From Paenilisteria rustica (GTDB lineage: Bacteria > Bacillota > Bacilli > Lactobacillales > Listeriaceae): DNA of 64,000 bases. The stretch lies in NCBI RefSeq assembly GCF_013820765.1, contig NZ_JABJVM010000002.1, forward strand, positions 124,001 to 188,000, in the 5' to 3' direction. The notes beneath the pieces were generated by a model. That model worked only from the letters and a program-made list of their open reading frames with translations. It was not told the origin of the DNA and ran no database searches. Both the position numbers and the translations under genes were made by a program. Each line of letters starts with the position of its first letter. Positions within the stretch are counted from its first letter, which is position 1. This document shows positions 57,804 to 64,000 of the stretch, in pieces.

Positions 57804-58475
57804 ATGAAGAGATTGCTGGGTAGTGCTATGGTAGGAATATTGGTATTAGGATTAGTCTTCACTGTTGGTCAAGTAAAAACGAAGGCTGAGCAAAGAGATG
57901 AAATTGTACCTCCTGAAGTTACACCCACTATTGAAGTTAGGCATGTTTTTGAGGATATCCCAGATTTTCCGCACATACCGTATCGTAATGGTATTGGGAT
58001 GCCAGAAGGTGTTGTATTACACTCGACTGGGGACACAAGTAGGACATTAGAAGAATGGATTCAATATGAACAAGATACATGGAATAATGCATTTGTACAT
58101 GCTTTTGCCGATGAAAATAGTGTCGTTGAAATTGCGGATACAGATTATATTGCATGGGGAGCAGGATCTGTTGCAAATCAACGTTTTATTCACATCGAAT
58201 TAGTAGAGTACCCAGAAGGAACAGAGAGAGAAGTTGTATTGAAATCGATTGAACAATACGCAAATTATGTAGCGACCATGTTACATAAATATAATTTAGG
58301 ATTACCTGATTTTATGGATGAAGATGGGGAGGGAAATGTTATCACGCACCAGGGAGTAACAACTTGGTTGGGAGGAACAACGCATACAGATCCTTATAAT
58401 TATTTACCCAATTGGGATATCTCAATGGATTACGTGATTGATAGAATTAATTACTATTACAATTTAAATAGTTAA
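57804..58475 (+). CDS. Secreted N-acetylmuramoyl-L-alanine amidase (Amidase_2)
   Basis: 223 residues. A signal peptide (about 1-28, KRLLGSAMVGILVLGLVFTVGQVKTKA) precedes one Amidase_2 domain. Probable zinc ligands are H73 (VVLHST), H182 (ITHQG) and D196 (HTDP). It cleaves the MurNAc-L-Ala bond of peptidoglycan. The domain resembles that of listerial amidases such as Ami, but no GW, SH3 or LysM wall-binding repeats follow, so it would be released or bind only through the catalytic domain. ATG at 57804 is 10 bases after GGGAG; 57795 is too close. Confidence 0.88.
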   Translation: MKRLLGSAMVGILVLGLVFTVGQVKTKAEQRDEIVPPEVTPTIEVRHVFEDIPDFPHIPYRNGIGMPEGVVLHSTGDTSRTLEEWIQYEQDTWNNAFVHAFADENSVVEIADTDYIAWGAGSVANQRFIHIELVEYPEGTEREVVLKSIEQYANYVATMLHKYNLGLPDFMDEDGEGNVITHQGVTTWLGGTTHTDPYNYLPNWDISMDYVIDRINYYYNLNS

Positions 58476-58484
58476 ACCAAAAAT

Positions 58485-58520
58485 AAAACGTCGATGCTAC
58501 CTATGAGCATCGACGTTTTT
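58485..58520. terminator. Bidirectional terminator, amidase / ispG
   Basis: AAAACGTCGATGCT (58485-58498) and AGCATCGACGTTTT (58506-58519) form a perfect 14-bp stem with a 7-base loop. Confidence 0.93.
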
Positions 58521-58527
58521 GTTGTGT

Positions 58528-59640
58528 TTATTTTGCAGCTTCGGCTTCCTCAGCAGCTTTTTTTGCGAAATATTCATCGGCTAGGATATCGATCTCTTTC
58601 TTCAATTCCTCAACCATTGTTTCCTCAGGTACTTTACGAACGATTTTACCGTGACGGAAGAGAAGTCCTTCACCACGAGCACCGGCGATTCCGATATCTG
58701 CTTCACGAGCTTCACCAGGACCGTTTACGGCGCAACCGAGCACGGCGACTTTAATCGGTGCTTTGATTGTGGAAATGTATTCTTCTACTTCATTTGCAAT
58801 ACTGATTAAATCGATTTCGATACGACCACATGTTGGACAAGAGATAAGTGTCGCAGCATTGGACGAAAGACCGAATGATTTCAACACTTCACGCGCTACT
58901 TTGATCTCCTCTACAGGATCAGCAGACAGGGAGACACGAAGCGTATTTCCGATGCCTTTGCTAAGAATCGCACCAAGACCGACGGCACTTTTGATACCTC
59001 CGGCGAATTGTGTACCTGATTCTGTGATACCTAAATGTAGCGGATAATCGAATGCTTTCGACGCCAAATCGTACGCTTCAATTGCCAAGTTCACATCGGA
59101 TGCTTTAAGCGAGACGATGATATCATGGAAATCGAGGTCTTCTAGAATTTTGATATGATCGAGGGCGCTTTCTACCATACCTTCTGCAGTCGGATAGCCG
59201 TATTTCTCGATGAATTTCTTCTCAAGACTACCAGCGTTGACCCCAATACGAATCGGAATCCCTTTTGCTTTGGCCGCGTTCACGACTTTAACAACACGAT
59301 CACGACGACCGATATTTCCTGGATTAATCCGGATTTTGTCGACACCAGCATCGATTGCTTTTAAAGCTAAGCGATAATCGAAATGAATATCAGCTACGAG
59401 TGGAATCGAAATTCTGCTTTTTATTTCTGCAAGGGCATCCGCCGCGCGCTCATCAGGGACGGCGACACGAACAATTTGGCACCCAGCTTCTTCGAGACGA
59501 TGAATTTCAGCAACTGTTGCCTCTACATCGTGCGTTTTCGTTGTGGCCATACTCTGGATAAATAACTCATTACTACCGCCTATGGTCAAATTACCAACCT
59601 TTACGGGCCGTGTATTTGATCTATGTGTTCTTTCTGTCAA
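58528..59640 (-). CDS. ispG: 4-hydroxy-3-methylbut-2-en-1-yl diphosphate synthase
   Basis: 370 residues. Penultimate step of the MEP pathway, converting MEcPP to HMBPP. The TIM-barrel part holds [26 protein letters not shown] and [10 protein letters not shown]; the iron-sulfur cysteines are in SCPTCGR and [12 protein letters not shown]. The Ala/Glu-rich C-terminal tail is a little longer than usual. ATG at 59640 on a transcript of its own. Confidence 0.96.
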   Translation of the reverse strand: MTERTHRSNTRPVKVGNLTIGGSNELFIQSMATTKTHDVEATVAEIHRLEEAGCQIVRVAVPDERAADALAEIKSRISIPLVADIHFDYRLALKAIDAGVDKIRINPGNIGRRDRVVKVVNAAKAKGIPIRIGVNAGSLEKKFIEKYGYPTAEGMVESALDHIKILEDLDFHDIIVSLKASDVNLAIEAYDLASKAFDYPLHLGITESGTQFAGGIKSAVGLGAILSKGIGNTLRVSLSADPVEEIKVAREVLKSFGLSSNAATLISCPTCGRIEIDLISIANEVEEYISTIKAPIKVAVLGCAVNGPGEAREADIGIAGARGEGLLFRHGKIVRKVPEETMVEELKKEIDILADEYFAKKAAEEAEAAK

Positions 59641-59839
59641 AGCGATTCGCTCCTTATAATCCTAACTTGCAGGATTTGTTATTATTAATGCATTACTAAT
59701 CATACCACTATTCGTGTGAAAAATCATCCATCTTGTTTATTAGAAATTGGTGAGAAAATGGCATTGTGTCACCATTATAAGAATTTGAAAAGGCTAAAAA
59801 AGGAAACTTTAACACCAATTATTATACATTGTATCAAAT

Positions 59840-59879
59840 GGAAAGACTATATCCAGTCGCGCCAGATACAGTCTTTTCC
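59840..59879. terminator. Hairpin after the DUF1189 gene
   Basis: GGAAAGACTATATC (59840-59853) pairs with GATACAGTCTTTTCC (59865-59879), with one mismatch and a bulge. T runs are short. It lies just past the stop of the minus-strand DUF1189 gene. The rest of the ispG-DUF1189 gap (59641-59839) shows no convincing gene. Confidence 0.6.
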
Positions 59880-59886
59880 GATTGAA

Positions 59887-60675
59887 CTATTTGACAGGTT
59901 GCTTCTGGTCTGTCGGTGGAATTTGCCGTATAACTAGGAAAATAATGAAGAAGCTAACGGCCATGTTGATAGTGGAGAGGTACGGAACCGCGATTTGGAA
60001 CCAATACATAATCATCGTGAACACAGCAGCAAGCGTCATACTGTACGCCGCAATATTCCAGTTGTTGAAATAGCTGATTCCCATACGACCAAATCCGCTC
60101 ATAATGTAGCCGAATAGGGCATAGAGTGCGACTTTGAAGAAGGATACAAGAATCATCGCGATTAAAATAATACCGAGTAAAATCGGGATAAAGTATTTTG
60201 ACAAGTCTTCCATTGACTGGTAGAAACTCACCAAATCATCTTTGGATTTAATTCCCGCAGTCGCATAACTTACAGATTGGTCCACACCAGGCGCTTTAAT
60301 ATAAATTTTGTCCGATAAAAAAGCAATCGCGCTGTCGGCAGAACCAAGTTGGTTGTCGACTTGATCTGTGGTCAAACTATCTGTCGAGTCGAAGTAGAAA
60401 AATACGCTACCTTGGTCGATGGTAATTGGTTTGTCCGCATCAGAAACGAGTTTTCCATCCTCCACCGTGAAATCAGGGATGTCATTTTTAATCGTATCCG
60501 CGCCAACTTTCATGGCATCATTTGCAGCAGTCGCTGTGTGGTAGCCGATTGGTAAAAAAATCAGAATCGAAATGAGAATTATGTAAAGAATCGATTTCCA
60601 TATTTTATCCGCTCGAAATGTGGCAATGTCTTCTGGGGAGTAGATACTTTTTGCAAAACGTTTGAAAATATTCAT
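59887..60675 (-). CDS. DUF1189 family membrane protein
   Basis: 262 residues. One N-terminal membrane segment (about 31-49), an extracellular domain (about 50-155), and four more membrane segments (about 160-250). The start MNIFKRFAKSIYSPEDIATFR matches the DUF1189 family; the location between ispG and sodA is as in L. monocytogenes. Function unknown. The GTG at 60690 is an alternative start, but it overlaps the likely ribosome-binding site GAGGTG. Confidence 0.82.
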   Translation of the reverse strand: MNIFKRFAKSIYSPEDIATFRADKIWKSILYIILISILIFLPIGYHTATAANDAMKVGADTIKNDIPDFTVEDGKLVSDADKPITIDQGSVFFYFDSTDSLTTDQVDNQLGSADSAIAFLSDKIYIKAPGVDQSVSYATAGIKSKDDLVSFYQSMEDLSKYFIPILLGIILIAMILVSFFKVALYALFGYIMSGFGRMGISYFNNWNIAAYSMTLAAVFTMIMYWFQIAVPYLSTINMAVSFFIIFLVIRQIPPTDQKQPVK

Positions 60676-60833
60676 TTGTTTGTGATGCACCTCATTCTTG
60701 GTTTATTTATATAGTAGAAAACGTAAAATCTTAGTTCTTTTCTATAATAGCTTGAAATAGGAGAGATTGCAATTGTTGAGGGTATTATTTGTGTAGGAAT
60801 CATACTATAATGAACGGGAAGGAAGGTGATTAT

Positions 60834-61013
60834 ATGGCAATATACACGCGAGAAATTCCAAAAGTGACTGGCAAAGATGCAGAGCTATTTTTAGCTAAGA
60901 TGGCACACTCGGAGAAAAGGAAACAACGTGCTTTGGAACGTAAACACCTTCAAGACATTGCCGTATATGGCGAGCATGTGGCAAGAGAGCTTAACAACAA
61001 AACTGATAACTGA
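60834..61013 (+). CDS. Small charged protein, possible antitoxin of the GNAT gene
   Basis: 59 residues, rich in Lys, Arg, Glu and Ala and predicted largely helical: MAIYTREIPKVTGKDAE, then LAKMAHSEKRKQRALERK. GGAAGGTGAT sits right before the ATG, and a -10-like TATAAT at 60806-60811 precedes it. It overlaps the following GNAT gene in a different frame, the usual antitoxin-first layout. It is not a recognisable ribbon-helix-helix (DUF1778) protein, the common partner of GNAT toxins. Role inferred from position only. Confidence 0.6.
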   Translation: MAIYTREIPKVTGKDAELFLAKMAHSEKRKQRALERKHLQDIAVYGEHVARELNNKTDN

Positions 61014-61428
61014 GTTTAGCGCTAGAGATATAAGAGAGAACTTCTATAGTTTTAATTGTGATAATTCTTCGTTATCCAGTTATTTATATAGAAGTTCTTA
61101 TTTCGATTCTCTAAATTTTGTTAACTCTACTTCAGTGTTAGTTAATGAAGTTGGAACGGTTAGGGGCTATTTCACACTCAAACAAGATAAACTTAGAGTA
61201 CAGGATTTGGAATATGCAGCGCTCCGGATTGAAAGATTTGCAGTCTGTGAAACTATCCAATTAAATGGTCTAGGTAGGGTGATGATGAAGGAAAGTGAAA
61301 CGTATGCTAGAGCTACAAGTCTAAGATTTCTAATGTTAGAGACGTTGCATGAAAGTAGGAATTTCTATTACAAGACTGGCTTTTCGAAACTTGTTGTTAT
61401 GCTAAGAAATCGTATTTTGATTTCTTAG
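60976..61428 (+). CDS. GNAT acetyltransferase resembling TacT/AtaT-type toxins
   Basis: About 150 residues. It shows the layout of GNAT toxins: an N-terminal FNCDNSSLSSYL (compare F-D/N-C-x-N-xx-L-xx-Y/W-L), a strand with GTVRGYFTLKQD, the acetyl-CoA motif region LRIERFAVCETIQLNGLGRVMM, and the C-terminal NFYYKTGF with the expected tyrosine. Known relatives acetylate aminoacyl-tRNA. The start is uncertain (60976, 60967 or 60928), all inside the upstream small gene, implying coupled translation. The region is visibly more AT-rich than its neighbours, suggesting transfer. Confidence 0.65.
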   Translation: MWQESLTTKLITEFSARDIRENFYSFNCDNSSLSSYLYRSSYFDSLNFVNSTSVLVNEVGTVRGYFTLKQDKLRVQDLEYAALRIERFAVCETIQLNGLGRVMMKESETYARATSLRFLMLETLHESRNFYYKTGFSKLVVMLRNRILIS

Positions 61429-61644
61429 CATAATAATATAAGTGAGAGCACAGTGAGCATTCGTACATTGGCCTAACAAATTTTTTGGAAACTGACGAGC
61501 CCGCTCAGCTTTTCAGATAAGCATTTAAATTGCAACCGTCGTCTTGTAGTGATAACCTTGTACTTGTAGGGAAAAGTGGACTAAGTATCTCATTTGGAAG
61601 TGCTTGCTTTTTCGAAAAACATATATCAAGGAGGAGTTTTTATT

Positions 61645-62253
61645 ATGACATACGAATTACCTAAATTAGCTTACACATACGATGCTTTGGAGCCGAATTT
61701 TGATAAAGAAACAATGGAGATTCACTATTCGAAACATCATCAAACATACGTAACGAAATTAAATGATGCATTAAAAGGACATGACGATTTAGCTGCTAAA
61801 TCTATCGAGGACTTGGTTGCTGATTTAAATAGTGTTCCTGAAAACATCCGTACTGCTGTTCGTAACAATGGCGGCGGACATGCGAACCACACATTCTTCT
61901 GGGAAATTCTTAGCCCACAAGGTGGCGGCGAACCATCTGGCGCGTTAGCAGATGCGATCAACGCAACATTCGGTAGCTTCGAGGATTTCAAAACGAAATT
62001 CGCTGATTCAGGCGTTGCACGTTTCGGTTCTGGTTGGGCGTGGCTAGTAGTGAAAGATGGCAAATTGTCTATCATTTCTACAGCAAACCAAGATTCACCG
62101 TTAACAGAAGGCTACACACCAGTTATCGGTCTTGACGTTTGGGAGCACGCATATTACTTGAAATTCCAAAACGTTCGTCCAGAATACATCAAAACTTTCT
62201 GGAACGTAGTAGATTGGAACAAAGCTGGCGAGAATTTCGACGCAGCAAAATAA
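61645..62253 (+). CDS. sodA: Superoxide dismutase (Mn type)
   Basis: 202 residues. Metal ligands: H in [12 protein letters not shown] in [11 protein letters not shown], and D and H in DVWEHAYYL. Gly-Gly before HAN and QDSP fit the manganese group. ATG at 61645 follows AAGGAGGAG; the open frame extends 17 codons upstream without support. The gap 61429-61644 shows no further gene or clear promoter. Confidence 0.97.
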   Translation: MTYELPKLAYTYDALEPNFDKETMEIHYSKHHQTYVTKLNDALKGHDDLAAKSIEDLVADLNSVPENIRTAVRNNGGGHANHTFFWEILSPQGGGEPSGALADAINATFGSFEDFKTKFADSGVARFGSGWAWLVVKDGKLSIISTANQDSPLTEGYTPVIGLDVWEHAYYLKFQNVRPEYIKTFWNVVDWNKAGENFDAAK

Positions 62254-62264
62254 TCTAAAATAAG

Positions 62265-62298
62265 AGCCGTGTGCGTGAAAATGCATGCGGCTTTTTTG
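62265..62298 (+). terminator. Terminator after sodA
   Basis: AGCCGTGTGCGT (62265-62276) pairs along all 12 positions with ATGCATGCGGCT (62281-62292), using three G-U pairs, closed by a GAAA tetraloop and followed by TTTTTT. Confidence 0.92.
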
Positions 62299-62442
62299 CG
62301 TGGAATTTGGAATGGCGACCAAAGTTAAAGATGCCTTTAACTTTTCTTAATGATTTTCTCATCAAACTCTAGTGGTAATCTCGCCAAAATTCAGATACAA
62401 TAGAGAATAGATGAGTGCTGAAAAAAGGAAGGATTGTGACAC

Positions 62443-64000
62443 GTGAAAAATAGATTTATTAAAAAGACCGACAAACCGAAGAAGAAAAGGCAAGTGATTC
62501 CGCTACGCTTGAACATCCTATTTTTCGTGATTTTTATATTATTCTCAGCCTTGATTTTGCGCCTTGGTGTGGTTCAAATCGTTCAAGGGGAAACATATAA
62601 GCGTCAATTAGAGGAAACGGATGATGTCAGCGTGACGAAAAATGTGCCGCGTGGCGTTATTTATGACCGGAATTATAACCTATTAGTGGGGAATTCAGCC
62701 GTGAAATCGATTACGTATACGCGTAGTCAGAAAACACAAGCGACAGAGATGATTGCTGTTGCGAAGAAGTTGGATAAACTAGTCGCAATTACGCCCGAGA
62801 AATTGACGGAACGCGATTTGCAAGATTATTGGATTTTGACGCATCAGAAAGAATCCATCGCACGCCTTAGCAAAGCCGACCAAACTTTGGACGGCGGAAA
62901 AGTATATAAGAAACAAATTGCAGGCGTGACGCCAGATGATTTGGCTAGTCTGACTGACGAGGACAAACGTATCGCGACGATATACAAAAAGATGACGGCA
63001 GGTTATGCGTTATCACAAGTAGCGCTGAAAAGTAAAGGCGTGACAGATGAGGAAATCGCGAAGGTAAGTGAGAATTTAGAAAGCTTGCCAGGCGTTGATA
63101 CGACAACAGACTGGAATCGTTTTTATACGTATGACGAAACATTGCGTTCGATTTTAGGCAGCGTATCGACGGAGAAACAAGGTATCCCGAGTGACAAAGT
63201 GGATTATTACTTAGCACAAGGTTACAGCCGGAATGACCGCGTTGGCCGGAGTTATTTGGAAGCACAGTATGAATCTGTGTTAGCTGGTCAGAAATCGAAG
63301 TCTAATAGTGTCCTGGATAGTAGTGGGAATATTATTGAGACCGTTGAGAAGTATGAAGGGTCGAAAGGTAAGGATTTGGTCTTGTCTGTAGATGTTGAGT
63401 TGCAGAAGAAGATTGAAGAGATTTTGAAGAAGAATATGAAGATTGGTAAAGCTTCTGGAGGGTCTGATTTGTTTGACCGTGCATTTGCAGTGGCGATGGA
63501 TCCATATACTGGTCAAGTTTTGGCATTAGCTGGACAACAGATTAATGATAAAGGTGAGTATGAGGATTATTCACTTGGAAACTTTACTTCAGCATACAAT
63601 ATGGGATCTGCTGTAAAAGGTGCGACTGTATTAGGTGGGATAATGGATGGAGCTATCTCTGAGAACACTGTATTTGTAGATAAACCAATAGAATTTAAAG
63701 GTACAGATAAAAAAAGTTCATGGTTTAACCGTAATGGAGAGCGTTCATTATCACTGGATCCAGTCGGGGCTTTGGAGATTTCGTCCAACTCTTACATGTA
63801 TCAGACTTCAATGAAGATGGCGGGGGCAAATTATGTTTATAAAGGTCCGTTCCGAGCATCACCAGATACATTTAATAAGATGAGATATTATTATAATCAG
63901 TTTGGCTTAGGAGTAAAGACTGGTATTGACCTTCCAGGAGAACAAATCGGCTTCAAAGGGGATGATAAGACGATGGGTAAAATTCTCGACTTTTCTATTG
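62443..64000 (+). CDS. Class B penicillin-binding protein (5' part only)
   Basis: 519 residues visible; the gene leaves the window. A basic cytoplasmic start and one membrane anchor (about 22-43) lead to the dimerisation domain with NVPRGVIYDRNYNLL, then the transpeptidase domain with acylation motif S389-A-V-K392 in NMGSAVKGATVL and the SxN motif S447-S-N449. The KTG motif would lie beyond the edge. Position after sodA matches listerial pbpB2 (PBP2-like, elongation or division cross-linking). GTG start; AAGGAAGG upstream. Confidence 0.93.
   Translation, partial: MKNRFIKKTDKPKKKRQVIPLRLNILFFVIFILFSALILRLGVVQIVQGETYKRQLEETDDVSVTKNVPRGVIYDRNYNLLVGNSAVKSITYTRSQKTQATEMIAVAKKLDKLVAITPEKLTERDLQDYWILTHQKESIARLSKADQTLDGGKVYKKQIAGVTPDDLASLTDEDKRIATIYKKMTAGYALSQVALKSKGVTDEEIAKVSENLESLPGVDTTTDWNRFYTYDETLRSILGSVSTEKQGIPSDKVDYYLAQGYSRNDRVGRSYLEAQYESVLAGQKSKSNSVLDSSGNIIETVEKYEGSKGKDLVLSVDVELQKKIEEILKKNMKIGKASGGSDLFDRAFAVAMDPYTGQVLALAGQQINDKGEYEDYSLGNFTSAYNMGSAVKGATVLGGIMDGAISENTVFVDKPIEFKGTDKKSSWFNRNGERSLSLDPVGALEISSNSYMYQTSMKMAGANYVYKGPFRASPDTFNKMRYYYNQFGLGVKTGIDLPGEQIGFKGDDKTMGKILDFSI

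Noticed and set aside
59716-59937. Small plus-strand open frame between ispG and DUF1189 genes
   Set aside because: No ribosome-binding site, it runs into the end of the DUF1189 gene through a hairpin, and it resembles no family.
61594-61644. 17-codon extension of SodA
   Set aside because: It precedes AAGGAGGAG, which is correctly spaced for the conserved [10 protein letters not shown] start.
61429-61644. Family B repeat upstream of sodA
   Set aside because: A short ATCTCATTTGG resembles the loop, but there is no paired stem around it.

Overview
The window is a stretch of low-to-medium GC Firmicutes chromosome from a member of the Listeriaceae. Gene order (mltG-trmR-udk-greA, the yqe/com cluster, hrcA-grpE-dnaK-dnaJ, phoH-pgpH-ybeY-dgkA-cdd-era-recO, glyQS, dnaG-sigA, ispH, cshB-nfo, zurA-zurM-zurR, ispG, sodA and a class B PBP) follows Listeria monocytogenes as I remember it. 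Proteins such as SigA, GreA, LepA and GlyQ read as near copies of listerial versions. Several genes and intergenic repeats that I do not associate with L. monocytogenes at these places suggest another Listeria species. No tRNA, rRNA, CRISPR array, prophage or insertion sequence was recognised.

Layout. 1-5.5 kb: the 5' part of a DedA gene on the minus strand, then peptidoglycan, tRNA-modification and nucleotide genes (mltG, trmR, udk), greA, yrrS and mtnN, with a cluster of palindromic repeats around greA, yrrS and mtnN. 5.7-18 kb: pepF (minus), then a tightly packed run of ribosome-assembly and metabolism genes (yqeG to yqeM), the late competence operon comEA-comEB-comEC, holA, and rpsT (minus). 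18-28 kb: lepA, hemW, then the class I heat-shock operon under a CIRCE operator, followed by prmA and rsmE. 28-36 kb: rpsU with a structured leader, yqeY, phoH, the c-di-AMP hydrolase pgpH, ybeY, dgkA, cdd, era, an acidic membrane protein (minus) and recO. 36-46 kb: glycine T-box, glyQS, a PPDK-regulator homologue, yqxD, dnaG, sigA, trmK and yqfO. 46-64 kb: ispH (minus), a secreted SGNH hydrolase, cshB, nfo, ppaC, an acetyltransferase, a TspO-like protein (minus), the zinc uptake operon with a Zur box, a DEDDh exonuclease and a BCCT transporter (minus), a secreted amidase, ispG and a DUF1189 protein (minus), a small gene plus GNAT pair resembling a toxin-antitoxin module, sodA, and the 5' part of a PBP gene that leaves the window.

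Most of the window is housekeeping: translation, replication initiation, protein folding, isoprenoid synthesis, competence and cell wall. Accessory material sits at a few junctions: the SGNH hydrolase (47.3 kb), the acidic protein (34.6 kb), the BCCT transporter plus amidase (55.9-58.5 kb) and the GNAT pair (60.8-61.4 kb). The least explained signals are two families of palindromic intergenic repeats (3.75-4.06, 5.5-5.7 and 17.5-17.76 kb) and the GNAT pair. All functional calls rest on reading the sequence and on recall of protein families; no database search was made.
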